64,000 nt of DNA, from assembly GCA_016758965.1 (NCBI GenBank), contig JAEPRB010000033.1:62001-126000 (forward strand), in the 5' to 3' direction. The stretch comes from Circinella minor. Its lineage: Eukaryota > Mucoromycota > Mucoromycetes > Mucorales > Lichtheimiaceae. Position 1 is the first letter of the stretch. Each line of letters opens with the position of its first letter. Made by a program: the position numbers and the translations under genes. The notes beneath the pieces were generated by a model. The model was not told the origin of the DNA and did not search any database. It saw only the letters and a program-made list of their open reading frames with translations. Of the stretch, positions 12,631 to 24,591 are shown piece after piece.

Positions 12631-13331
12631 ATTTTTTAAGAAAAAAGGAAACCAAAAAAAGCATATGTAATTTTTTTTTTTGCAAAACAATTGTTCTCTT
12701 CTCTTTTTTTTTTGATTATACTATAGTAGTTGTAAATAATTTTCTCTTTCTTACAAAAATCCACCAATTTTTTTTGTCATGTCTAGCTTAGTATAACTGT
12801 GTACCTAAACAGCATTTTACTTTACCCTTATTATATAATTATTGTTACTATTAGTTACCCTTTATTATGCCCTTATTTCTATTTCATTCTCTCTATTTAT
12901 CATATTATAATAATAACATAAGTGCAACACACGCTTATGATCACGTTCAATCTATTGCCGATCATTTACTTTTTTGATATGTCGATCGTTCCCAATTATT
13001 GACACTTTTTCTTTGTCCTATTTCACCCCGATTTGTTTCTTCTTTATAATACAACATGCCATAAAATATTCCCCCAATTATATTTCATCAAAGTTCAGGG
13101 ACCAGTACAATTAAAACAAGCCCGCCTAATTCTTATCGTGAATGGGGGGTGAATGATATGTACTCGTATTACACATTTTTGTTTGTAAAAAAAGACCCAT
13201 GACTTGTTGACGCTGATCGTTACCCAAAAAGACAAAACAAAGAAAATAGTTTGTGTTGCAAAGAAAGAATAAAAAAATTTCTTTTATTTTTACATGATAA
13301 CGTGTTTTGTTGTTGTAAAAATATTATTTTT
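12631..13331. other. Convergent 3' intergenic region
   Basis: Spacer between the 3' ends of the bHLH gene (+) and P2 (-). It is AT-rich with T-runs likely used in 3' end formation of both transcripts. No further gene seen. Confidence 0.5.
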
Positions 13332-13792
13332 TTAGTCGAAAAGACCGAAACCCATATCGTCATCGGATTCTTCCTTTTCTTCTTCCTTGGCTTCTTCAGC
13401 GGGAGCATCAGCGGCAGCACCACCAGCAGCGGCACCACCAGCAGCGGCAGCACCACCAGTAGGAACGGAAGCAAGCTTCTCCTTGCCTTCAGCAATAACC
13501 TAAACCAATATAAGTTTTAAGTATCAGTATAATTGTATATATATTTGTTTTTTCACGAAACTTTGATTGTATTTGATCTATAATGAATCCCGAAAACAAA
13601 AGTAGAAAATGTTAAAATGATTTTTTTCTTTACCTCATCGACGGTCTTGCCTTCAAGGGCCTTGACCAAAGCATCAACGCGTTCAGCTTCAGCTTCAACA
13701 CCAACGGAACCGAGGACAGACTTGATGTCAGCAGCGGTAGGGGCGGCCTTGCCACCGGCGACGAGAAGGAGATAAGCAGCCAAGTACTTCAT
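13332..13792 (-). CDS. RPP2: 60S acidic ribosomal protein P2
   Basis: Two exons (13634-13792 and 13332-13499, minus strand) give 108 residues, the usual P2 length. The N-terminal helical dimerisation domain begins [21 protein letters not shown] Gly/Ala hinge follows (GGAAAAGGAAAGG), then an acidic Glu/Lys stretch and the invariant C-terminus [11 protein letters not shown] that binds elongation factors. P2 pairs with P1 on P0 to form the ribosomal stalk that recruits and activates GTPase factors. The intron falls after the VDE of the N-terminal domain. The coding part is markedly GC-richer than its surroundings, fitting a highly expressed gene. P2 is preferred over P1 because of the MKYLAAYLL start. 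Confidence 0.96.
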
Positions 13793-16700
13793 GTTGAATT
13801 TAAATGGAGAGAGAGAGAAGGAAAAAAAAAAACTTATGAGCCGTTCACAAATTTTTTTTGAGAGCTGAGCGGGCTGAAGGCGGAAAACGCGTCACCTTTG
13901 AAAAAACGCCACCCAAAAACAACGGAGACTGGTATCAATTGGCAACCTATTAAATAGTAAAACAAAAAAAAAGATATTATATATTGGATTTAGTTTTTTA
14001 TGCGACATAATTGTAATTATTTTTGAATAATTCAAATAAAATTGTTTATGTTTTCTTTGGTAACTATGTCTCTTTTTTCTTTGATGATTTCATCAGTTTT
14101 TTTGTGACAAAATACCAATTTAGTAAATTTTTCATCCTGTTCATCATCTGTCGTACATAATAAAACAAAACTAGTCCGACCTGTCAAGGTGGTTTCTCAC
14201 CTTTAACTGGTGAATCGACTTCCTTTTTACTTCTCCGAAATTTTTTCAATTTTTTCAACTGCTATGTTTCTTTTTTCTTTTACTATGTTCAATGTATATT
14301 TGGCTAAACTACTTAATGCTCTTCATAAAATATATTTATTATTCTTATATGTTATATTATAATTATAACAATAAGCTCACAGATATGTAATATTGGAAAG
14401 AATCTAAAATATAGAAGAATAAACGACAGTTGATAATTTTATTAATAGATCATCAGTTATTTCATAGATAAAGGACGGATCTTATCATCATATAAATATA
14501 TATATATATAAATAACATTTTTCGATAAAAGCTTCATAAGCTATAGCGTGATTTTTTTCATGTAACTTATTTTTCTTAGTATCGTAATAAGAAGAAATTA
14601 ATATAAGTAGTCAGGAAGCATGTATCGTCATTAAGAAGCTCGTGGGCTCCTAACAGAAGATACTTCCTTTTGTCAAAGATCGGCAATCGGTAGTCATTAG
14701 CAGTTAATACTCGTGTATATTTCCAATAATGGATTGTTTTTCTTTTAAAATGAATAATAGTCCAGTTGTAAAGTTGTGTCTACGTACATATTATCAATGA
14801 AATGGTACGATAATCAGCGATTATTATATTCTTTTCTAGGTAACGTACAAGGAAGATATTGGTATAATGTGGTACAATGTGTTGTAAACAGAAATTATAC
14901 ACAACCATATTGAAAAAATAGCTTACGATACGTACTATATATCGTAATATCTTTCGATTAATAGGCTATTGTGGTTGGTGATAAACAGTAGTACGATTAT
15001 TTTTCTTCCTGGCTTACGTAGATATATATCAGTCCCATAAAAGGATTATTCTATTGGATGAACCCAGTATATAGTGTCAGCTTAAACAACACTAATTAAT
15101 ACAATTAACTGGCAAAAATGAAATTTAAATCAATGATGTACGTAACAAGAAAGCAGCATGGATAATTAACAGATGTATTATAAAGATAGTAATTTTTTAG
15201 AGTAGTACTTTAATTCCCAACTTAGCTCAATATAAATATATATATATATATATATGGGCTCCTGTATATTTATCGTATCTGTTCGCTCCATGCTATTCAC
15301 TTTTTTAATTGATGTTAACAATTATAAAATGCTTCAGATTTTTATTTGTTACATATACTGTAATTTAGACTACTTTTTGTTCAAAAGAGAAATAGCATAC
15401 TACTTTCAGAAATAATCTGGAATATAGTATATTTTTGAGTTTTGCTCTCTCACCTTTTCAAAAATTTTAAATTTTTCAGAAAGCATAAGGTTTCGCACCT
15501 TGCAAATCGCATCAGGTTTTTTCTGTTTTTTTAGTTCAATAAAATTCAAATCAACTGCTAGTAATACTAAGTGTTTGAAAATAAAGTTGGGGATAAGGAC
15601 ATTGCATCTTAATATCTGCTGTCATTATTAGTACTTACACGACCACGATATACAGTAATGTTATCTTTAAAACCATCACTTTCATTGCGCCTTATTTATG
15701 ACAAGAACTTAAATTATCACTGGTGCAAAATGTAGGGATTCATTTCAACAAGGGTATAATATAAATTAAAATGTATGTGTAAACGTACCCAATATTATTT
15801 TGCCAATGACAACAACTAGTAATAAAAACCATTTTACAAGTTATCCGCTACTTGCTTTTCTATACGAAATTACTTTTACTGAACAGTAAGATAAAATACA
15901 GTTATCATTCATACCATATACACTTTTCCGTTCTGTGAGGTTAACTTAGCGTTAGAAAGTGGGGATTGCTCATTTTTAACGAAAGTTCTTCGATAAACCG
16001 ACCAATTGAGTGATCCAGACGATGGTTGTGGTAAATAAAACCAGATTATGAGAGTTCTCGATATTTCACCTCATCCTCAAACTGAACCATAAACATTCAA
16101 CATGTTTTCATACTTTTTTTGTCTACTTTTCTTTTTTCATTTTTACCTTGTTTTAACAGTAATCGCTTGTTAGCTTTTCATCTTCTACAGGAACTTCTTG
16201 TTTAGTATATTATTGCTCTTTTATATTGTCGAATCCTTTAATAACCTCTACCAGCAATAAAAAGCCCAGATACCCATAGACGCAGGTTTATTCTACTTCT
16301 CTATATTGATAAGCATTAATAAAATAATATATTTAAAGAATATTCTTCTTGTGTCACACGAGATCTTTTAGTAATAGAGATTGTTCTTTTTGTGTGACGA
16401 AGCTGTTTAGCCCCTTCTTCCCCCCTCACCCTAAAAAAGTCTTCATAAACGGCATGCTGCAGTCGATTTGTTTGCTCATTGCTTAAATAGCAAAGGAATA
16501 AAGGAGCCATACTACTACTACTACCCTCCTAGTCTCAAATTGTTGGATTATTATACAGAGTGTTTCTTCTCTCTCTCTTTCTAAAAAGTAACAATACGTA
16601 ATACTAAGATTCAAAAACAAAGTAACAGAACACTCTTTCTGACTTTTATGTAAAAAAGTATATATTTCAAAGCAGAACAAGTATAGGTATGTATTAGTAT

Positions 16701-18175
16701 AGGTGTACAAATGACCACTACTATATCGCATTAGGTATAGTTATTACTAAATCACTATACAGTATCTCCCCACAAATCTTCTGGGGTTGATTTACATTTT
16801 AGTATAATTTATGCGTGTATCATATATTTCGGTTCTGCTAACAGGTTAGTAATTTTAACGTGATTGCTTTCGTTCTAAGAAGTATTGTTTATGCTGATCT
16901 TTTTTCGTTAAAATAAGGAGCAGTAAAAAGAAACTAGTAGTTATAATGAGTTTTGTCTTGAGAATAGCAAAATTGTATATACCTTAAAAAATTGTTATTA
17001 TGATTGGTGCTATTTATGCTACTAATCATTCCTTGTTCCTTTTTAGTTCTTGAAAATTAGAATCCTATTTTTTGGGAAAGGTTCCAACTATCCACTTCTG
17101 TTGTGTTAAGAGCTTCGAAAGAAATCAATGTGTAACAGAACAATTTCATTATTAATTGAGTTTTTTTTCCAAACACATTACGGGAAGACCATCGCTATTA
17201 TTTAAAATTACATTCGTATTATTCTTAGTATTCTAGCAATATATATATATATATAAATATATAAATATTATTACTCTTGATCGAGAAAAATGAAAGAGAA
17301 GTGAAAATAGATGGAAAATTAAGTTTCAACGTTCTGAGTACATACAGTATTAGGCAATTCTCTTTTATTAAAGATATTACTATTGTACATAATATGATAG
17401 CCACTTTTCTTTATGATGATCAACCTGTTTATTTCTTTTACAGGGACTTGGTATCAGAATCATACATTATTCTTATTCGATTTTAAAAAATTAAAATATT
17501 ATTATTAGTACATATCTCCTTGTTGTTTGTACGCGTAAGCGATCGTCATGTTGTTGAGTGAGTGGGGTTACGTACTATACATTTCATTTTCTCCTTTTTA
17601 TTGTGTATAGCAAGTTGATGACACAAGTCACCTTATTGGATTAAATAGATTTGTCGAGTAATAATGACTATGAATTTGTACTAAAGTTTACATTATTCTG
17701 TTCTGGTGCGTATCAGTGTTCAGTACCCTTAAAATCTTAATCCTCCAGAAGAAGTATATAATAGATTAATGTGTGGATTTGAGTGTGACTCCGTTTTCTT
17801 CCAAAGCTTTTAAGTTCAAGTTCTTGATACAGAGAATCTAAAGTAACAAATTTAAAAATAGCAAGTGTACATTATTGAGCACCAATATCCAACATTCAAA
17901 CGTATTGATACTTACAATACTTCGAACACCATTATTATCATATTTTATTTTGGTTTTCTGGTCTTTATAAAATCTGAAGGAGTTGGATATGTGCTAACGA
18001 GTATCCAACATTGCCATTCCATTATTCTCAAATTACATAAGGCTCAAACAAAAAGACAAGCAGAATTTATACAGTATTATTACATGTTTATGCTTCAATA
18101 AATAGTAGGCTACCCCTCGTTTCAAAATATAACGCGACATCTATACTATTGCTTCTGGTTGTTGAATTGGTTGTT
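13793..18175. other. Long gene-poor AT-rich region
   Basis: About 4.4 kb after the P2 promoter. The GC-richer 13855-13920 probably belongs to the P2 promoter. A 25-codon minus-strand block at 14184-14258 after a CAG acceptor looks like a possible terminal exon. TA microsatellites occur near 15235-15254 and 17241-17257. Nothing else is supported. Confidence 0.45.
14184..14258 (-). other. Possible orphan terminal exon
   Basis: A short minus-strand frame directly follows an ATAGCAG acceptor-like site and encodes a lysine-rich tail (LKKLKKFRRSKKEVDSPV, then KGEKPP and a TGA stop). The composition is more protein-like than the flanking DNA. I could not find convincing upstream exons, so it may be chance or a remnant. 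Confidence 0.15.
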
Positions 18176-18504
18176 TCACACGAGCAAACCTTTGTATCTT
18201 CTGGTTAAGCCAGCAGCCAAATACCCAATGATATTTCCCAATAACAAAGCATGCGTGGAAATAAACCAATAGAACCAAAAAGAATGATCTAGCGTTAACT
18301 GATCACGTCTCTGATAAAATAAAGTGAGCATGAGGTACGTAAATCGTATTCACTTTAAGATTACAAAATAGTTAAATTCAATGTTGCCAACATATTTAGC
18401 GTCCTTGACGTTCATATGATAATGAACTTGTTTTTCCCATTTTGTTTTTCAAAAAAACACCTCACACTTACTGGCGGTGGTGTTTCTCTGGTTTTGTGAT
18501 ACAT
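18176..18504 (-). CDS. 55-residue single-pass membrane microprotein, family unknown
   Basis: Two exons on the minus strand, 18472-18504 (11 codons) and 18176-18310 (45 codons with the stop), are joined by a 161-nt intron with donor GTAAGT and acceptor TATCAG, phase 0. The protein begins MYHKTRETPPPRRDQ, continues with an aromatic segment (DHSFWFYWFISTHALLLGN) and a hydrophobic stretch ending LAAGLTRRYKGLLV. This predicts one or two membrane passes with a positive C-terminal end, as in small accessory subunits of mitochondrial or ER membrane complexes. The upstream frame has a stop before any other ATG, which fixes the start. GC content rises in both exons against the desert around them. I do not recognise the family; a respiratory-complex or ER small subunit would fit but is not shown. 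Confidence 0.65.
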
Positions 18505-18565
18505 TACATAATGACCTAAAAAAGCTACTGTAACGTATAAAAATTAAAAAACATCTTTATACCAG

Positions 18566-18566
<1 letters not shown>

Positions 18567-18620
<54 letters not shown>
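18567..18620. repeat. (ATT)18 trinucleotide microsatellite
   Basis: Eighteen perfect ATT units. It lies just upstream of the microprotein gene on the minus strand, within its likely promoter or leader. Confidence 0.95.
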
Positions 18621-18622
<2 letters not shown>

Positions 18623-18665
18623 AGTGTCACAAGCAGCCTTATTACGTGATCTTATTGGCTCACGC

Positions 18666-18731
18666 AATGGCATATTTGTGGCAAAGCAATGCCATATTTC
18701 TGGCAAAACAATGTCACGTTTCCGGTATTGT
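18666..18731. repeat. Imperfect tandem repeat, 22-bp unit, about 3 copies
   Basis: Copy 1 (18666-18687) and copy 2 (18688-18709) differ at few positions; both carry an AATGSCATATTT block followed by TGGCAAARC. A decayed third copy follows (AATGTCACGTTTCCGG). Function unknown. Confidence 0.7.
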
Positions 18732-21363
18732 TAATTGTATAAATGTCCTACAAATATTTTTATATAAAGTTTTTTAGTTCTATCTTTACCTTTAAATCTT
18801 TTAGTCTTTTAACAATTAAATTGTCCTGACAATAGTTTTCTTTATGCATAAAGTCTCTTAAATTCATTATAAGATTTCTCTTTTGTGGATTGAGACGTAA
18901 TACTCCTGCATATTTATAAAAACTCCCACAAACAAAATTTATATTCTATTTCATACAATTTATTATTCAAATACAACTACATAGTGTATTATTTCTTCTT
19001 TACAGTATTTTATATCTTTATACGAAGTACTTCAATCACACATTGAACGCTTCACAACAAACAGTTGAAATAATCTTTACCTAGCTTTACAGAATTATTG
19101 TAAAATGTTGCTACGTATTTCATAATCTTTTTCTTTTTACACCAAACAGGGGCTGATAACGCATCCTCACATAAGGTGATGGTATATGGGAGTACTAAAA
19201 CGCACAAAATACACTTACATACATACAACACTTTTTATATAGCAGATCTGAGCGTAATCCAGGCGTAAATGTTAAGTGTTGTGAAGTGCAATTTTTGAGC
19301 ATATGTTGATATAGAAGACTTGGGTGGCAGAAGGAACAACATCCTGTCCCACTCCTTAAAGACGTTGATTATTATATGAATTTATTTTTTACGTATAATA
19401 TTTATTACTTTATAAGTTTAGTCTATATTATAGAGTTATTTACTTTTTCTTCTTTATTATTGCTATTGCTCTTAGTCAACAAATTACACTGGAATTTAAC
19501 CAGAGAAGTGTAATAATAAAGAAGTATGTTCCAATAGCTGTGGTAACATATTTCAATGGTCTTATTGCTTGAATGACAAAGTATAGTTTATTAACTTATG
19601 TAAGAAATAGTTTTATTTTAACAATTTTCAATATTGTGACAATATCCTATTTATGAACTCATAAAATAAAAGAGGGAAAGGAAATTTGACCAAAATGGAG
19701 AAAAGGTCCTCAGATATTTTTATATCCATTCGTTTGACAGATACACAATTCATTTTATTCAATAATAGTGATGTTACAATTGATTGTTTAATCCCTACGT
19801 ATTTTTTTTTTTGGTACGTACGTATGAGAATAACGATGAAACTGGCGATAACGAAGCTAGTAGTAAGCGACATGTATACATATTATTATTAACACTAAAA
19901 AAATGTGTCCATCAAACAGCTGATGAAACAAATTTCATTTTCTCAAATGGTTTACTGTGTATATAATCAAGCAACAAGTGTGATACTTCCTGGTAGGTTT
20001 GTAGCAAAGCAGCAGCTAATAAATGATGCGTTGCATAGTAACATTTCGCTAAATACGTAAACAAAATAAGCTATAAAGATAGTCAGATAGACATTTTTTA
20101 TTGATATAACAGAATGATGTCATGGTATAACCTCGAATTTATTGCTTTGTACTGACAACATTTGAATCCAGTTTTTCTTTCTTGGGGAAGTCACGCGTTT
20201 CTTTTCGAAAGTTACTGTATGTAGTAAAAATGAATAAGTGTAGAATGACAATGTGTCCTCAATTTTTTCCATTGCCATGACGCTCCGTTCTTGATAATCA
20301 TGATACATTTTGAAAGATTATAACACGGTGTCTTTTACAGTTATTTGGTTTGCTCGACAATCGTATAAATTGATTTCGCTTGTAATAATAAATTAGGTGC
20401 CTGATAATTGATAAATAACATAGATGATACATATATATATATATATATATGTATATCTTGTTGCTGGGCGCTATAAAAAAGAGGAAGCTTATGTACAGTA
20501 GCTTAATAAAAACCAGATCTCATACTTAAGTATGTACTAGTAAAAATAATAGTTTGTTACATAATATTGTGCGTTTATGGGTAGCACCACATATTGTAAG
20601 TTTATAATAAACGGTTCTTAACAGGTTACGGGATTTATTCTGTATGTTTAATTAGGAAAACCTCTTGTCATATCCATACAAAATATACGAATTTTTTTTT
20701 ACCTACATGAATATGATAAATGAGCGTTGTGAGGAGCTTATAATTCGATATAGCGAGCAATAATAGACGGTAGGTTATTTATTACTCATTTGATTAATAT
20801 ATAGGCTATATAATGTTCAACCATCGAGCCAAGGTTTGTTCAGCTCAATATAATTTAAGTCACAGATTACATGACCACATAAAGTAATATGAATGATCCT
20901 ATTTACAAAAGTAATCACATCACCATTTTAGTACTCTTTAATCGGCGTAATAAAATCTCAGGAACGGTAAGATTATTTTATATTGTTTGTGACAACAAAT
21001 TTAATTAAAATCTGGGTATTGCACTACAATAAACTTGTTTTTATGAAACATCAAGCGAATATAAAAGATTGATAGTTGCAAAGCGTCCGGGAACTTGCAA
21101 ACGTTAATGTATCAATGACCTTAAATCGTATACGCTGCCATAACAGGAAAGAGAAGTGGAAAAGGTACAGCCAGTTTGCGATCTAAATTTGGATAATGTC
21201 GCACAGAGGTTTCCATCACCAGCCCCGCCTTTGCTTGTTCAAGCTGATTTTTCTTCTTTCCTCCTCTTTTTTTTTCTTTCTCCACCGTGCCGCTGTCATC
21301 ACACACCTATATATATATATATATACATATATACATATATACACTTAATTATTCGATTACGAA

Positions 21364-21812
21364 ATGGCAGCAGCAGCACGTCCTTTTAATCCTAACGATT
21401 ACCCGGTCGTCATTGGCATTGATTTCGGTTAGTAGAATGGTTTGTTCTTGTAAAAAATAAACCTGCAAAAAAAAAAAGCATCTCCTTTTTTTTTTTACCA
21501 CAGAAAAGAAGCAAACAGAAACTTCTTTGATGACATAAAAGCGTTGACCTATAAAAAAACAGGTACTACATTTTCGGGATGTTCCTATGCCTTTATTCAA
21601 AACGATGAAGTTGTCGATATTGTCAGATGGTAAATATTTAAATATATATATTTTTTATTTACCTCTTACTTTTTTTTCTGCGGTTTCAACTCACTTTGTA
21701 CTGATACTATATTTAAATATAGGCCCAAGCAAAATAATAACGTATATCCCAAGGTAAAATAAAATTTGGTTACTAAGTTTTTCGTCGAGATATTGAGGGT
21801 TGACGACTAAGT

Positions 21813-21845
<33 letters not shown>

Positions 21846-23847
21846 CTATATTGTTTAAAAATATAATAATGATAGACACCTACACTAAACTTTTACCATG
21901 GCAACTCAAATCAAATGACGCAATGGGGCAATGCAGCTCGACTAGAGATGCAACGACCAACGGCTCGTAACTCGGTTTTATTGAAACAGTATAAACTTTA
22001 TTTGGATGAAAATATTGCCAAGGACCTTCCACCTCTTCCTAATGGCTTAACAATCGTCGATGCTATTGCTGACTATCTTGGTGCTTTCCATGATCATGTT
22101 GTGAACGAACTTAAGAAGGGTTTTGCTCGAAATTATGGACAACATCAATTCCGATACGTAAGTAATTATCTAAAGCCAAGGAAAACACGATGGATGAGGG
22201 GGAGAATAATAATTAAAAAAGGCTTGGCGCGTTATACTCGAGATGGAATAGGAAAGATGAAGTGAAAATAACCATGATTGCATTTATTTGTATCCAAAAA
22301 TTGTACAGTGTTTGACTGTTCCCGCCATGTGGTCTGATAAAGCAAAAAGTACTATGCGCGACGCAGCAATTAAAGCAGGCTTGATTAACGAAAACGACCA
22401 TCGCGACCGACTTATGCTTATCTCAGAACCCGAAGCTGCTGCTTTGTACTGTGAAAAGAAGTGTGATCAGTTCAACCTCAGACATGGTGATCGATTTATG
22501 ATCTGTGATGCTGGTGGTAAGTATTTGTTCGTTTTTTTTTTGTATTGAAAATATAGACATTGTATACATCATTCTAACTTAAAATACTTAACAAGGTGGT
22601 ACTGTTGATTTGATTGTATTTGAAATTGATGAGCGAACGGGTCGTAAGTTGCGAGAATGTACAAAGGGTCATGGTCAATCGTGTGGTTCCGTATTTTTGG
22701 ATCGACGTATGCGCAAGTTATTGAAGAAGAAGTTCAAGGAATATTTATCCTCTATCCCAGCATCCGCTTTTGAAACTATGATGGATACATTTGTTGATTT
22801 AATCAAGCCACAATTTGATGGTGTAGAAGATCAATTTATTTCATTACCTGCCTCGATGAACTTGGACTCGCTCAACAATCCAGCAATTGGTTTGGAAGAT
22901 GGTATGTTATGTATCACAGCTGCTGAACTCAAACAGGAAGTTTTTGAACCAGTGATCCGTGAAGTACTGGCACTTGTTGAAGATCAGCTTATAAAGGCAC
23001 AATCATTACAAGCCGTATTTTTGGTGGGTGGTTTCGGTTCATCCAATTATTTGTTTGAACGAGTTCAACAAGAATTTGCACCCAGAGTTGGCTTAGTCGC
23101 CGTTCCACCTCGTTGTGAATTGGCCGTGGTTCGTGGTGCTGTATATTTCGGTCTCAACCCTCGTGTTGTTACTACTCGTATTCCTCGATATTGGTATGGT
23201 ATTGATACTACTACTACCTTTGAAGAAGGTATTGATCCTCCAAGTTACAAAATTGTTCGAGCGGATGGTAGTGTACGTTGTGATAATCGTTTCTCAGTTT
23301 ATGTACGACGTGGCGAAGCACTCGGTAAGTTTTTTTTTTTTTTTTTTGTTAAGTTCATCCTGTTTTGAAGACAAAAAAAGTATATGAACAAATAATCAAG
23401 GAGAAAATTGGGACACGCGTATATAATTTACTGGGTGGTTAATCATTTAATGTTTTGTATAAATTATTATTATAGACATTGATAATTGTGTTTCTAAAGA
23501 CTTTTTCGCATACTATCCCCATCATACCACATGTACCCTCTATGCTGCTGACACTGAGGAACAACCCCGCTACACAACTAGTCCTGGCGTTCGTAAGGTA
23601 GCCAACTTCACTATTCCCATGCCAACACTTCCAGGTGTTATGGAAGGTGAGAAGGTTGACTTGTCTATAAAAATGTACTTTGGTGAAGTCGAGCTTCGAG
23701 TGGAAGGTAAATATCATAGATTTTCTACTTTATATACATGTGGAAGTTGAAGAGAATTGTTTCTAACTTTTTTCTTTATAATTGTTAATTATAGCTGTTA
23801 TCCGTGGTAAAACTTATGGCACGACATGTACCTTCGATACGGATTAA
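21364..23847 (+). CDS. HSPA12-like Hsp70 family protein
   Basis: Eight exons (21364-21427, 21563-21629, 21723-21753, 21876-22157, 22309-22516, 22596-23324, 23476-23706, 23795-23847) join in phase to give 554 residues. Visible actin-fold ATPase motifs are phosphate-1 VVIGIDFGTTFSGCSYAF (about 15-32), phosphate-2 DAGGGTVDLIVFE (about 215) and the adenosine motif VFLVGGFGSSNYLFE (about 356-370). There is only a short region after the ATPase domain and no classical substrate-binding lid or EEVD tail, so it resembles HSPA12A/B rather than canonical cytosolic Hsp70. Such divergent Hsp70 genes are, from general knowledge, often numerous in Mucoromycota. It is probably cytosolic and ATP-binding; client and role are unknown. 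Intron 3 (21754-21875) carries an AT microsatellite. The 31-nt third exon is supported by phase on both sides. Confidence 0.88.
21815..21842. repeat. (AT)14 microsatellite in an intron
   Basis: Perfect AT dinucleotide repeat inside intron 3 of the HSPA12-like gene. Confidence 0.9.
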
Positions 23848-24591
23848 AAATCTCACCCTTAATGATTTTAGAAAGAAAAAAACAACAACCAGAACATTTT
23901 CAATCAAATATATATTCTATCCTTGTCCTCTCTCACAAACACTATTCTTTTCTTTTCTTTTTTACCAAACACCCTTATATTTTTATTGTATTACTTGTTT
24001 CTCGTGAAATACCAAATGCTTTCATTTCCCTTTTTTTATTATTCAAAATCCGTTGTCTGTATTTTTATTATTATTGATACGTTTGAAAAGAAAGTGATAT
24101 TGCAATGGCTGTGATGATATACGTATAGCTGACAGTCGGTAAACCAACATATATTAAGCTATTTCTACTATTTGTATATCATGATCCGTGCTATTTGGTT
24201 GTGTCTCGTACATGGTGCATATTCATTCATATATATGAGCGGACTAGTGCTTTATACTAAAAACCGTCTATATAATCAAGATATCGGTTCAAATGATTAA
24301 AATTTGATAAAGAGAACAAAGAATTATATATTATTAAAATAAGCCAATGTCCAAATGTGTTGCAAATACTCATCAAAGAAAAAGCATGTTTATGTAAATC
24401 GAGAGTGCTAATATGAAAAAAAAAAATGTCAAGTGGATTAAATAAATTATAGTCTGGTCAAACTGCGTGACGTCAGTTTTTACAGCTCCACTTGTCGAGC
24501 AAGAAAAAAGCAAAATTCAGTCCTTCAAAACAACAACTACCACACTACCTAACCTTATTAACTCCCCGCTCTTTTGCTATACCAACACCTA
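23848..24591. other. Intergenic region between the Hsp70-like gene and the complex I subunit gene
   Basis: AT-rich terminator region of the Hsp70-like gene, then the promoter of the next gene, which includes a full CRE-type palindrome. No other gene seen. Confidence 0.5.
24468..24475. promoter_or_regulatory. CRE/ATF-type palindrome TGACGTCA
   Basis: A perfect 8-bp TGACGTCA lies 116 nt upstream of the ATG of the complex I subunit gene. Fungal bZIP factors of the ATF/CREB type bind this sequence. Position fits a core promoter-proximal site; binding is inferred. Confidence 0.5.

Larger units (their letters stand above)
18505..21363. other. Gene-poor region with repeats
   Basis: It contains an (ATT)18 microsatellite, a 22-bp imperfect tandem repeat and a TA tract near 20431-20450. 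One short minus-strand exon-like frame lies at 19235-19381. From about 21150 a GC-richer, then pyrimidine-rich stretch leads into the Hsp70 gene as its promoter and 5'UTR. Confidence 0.45.
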
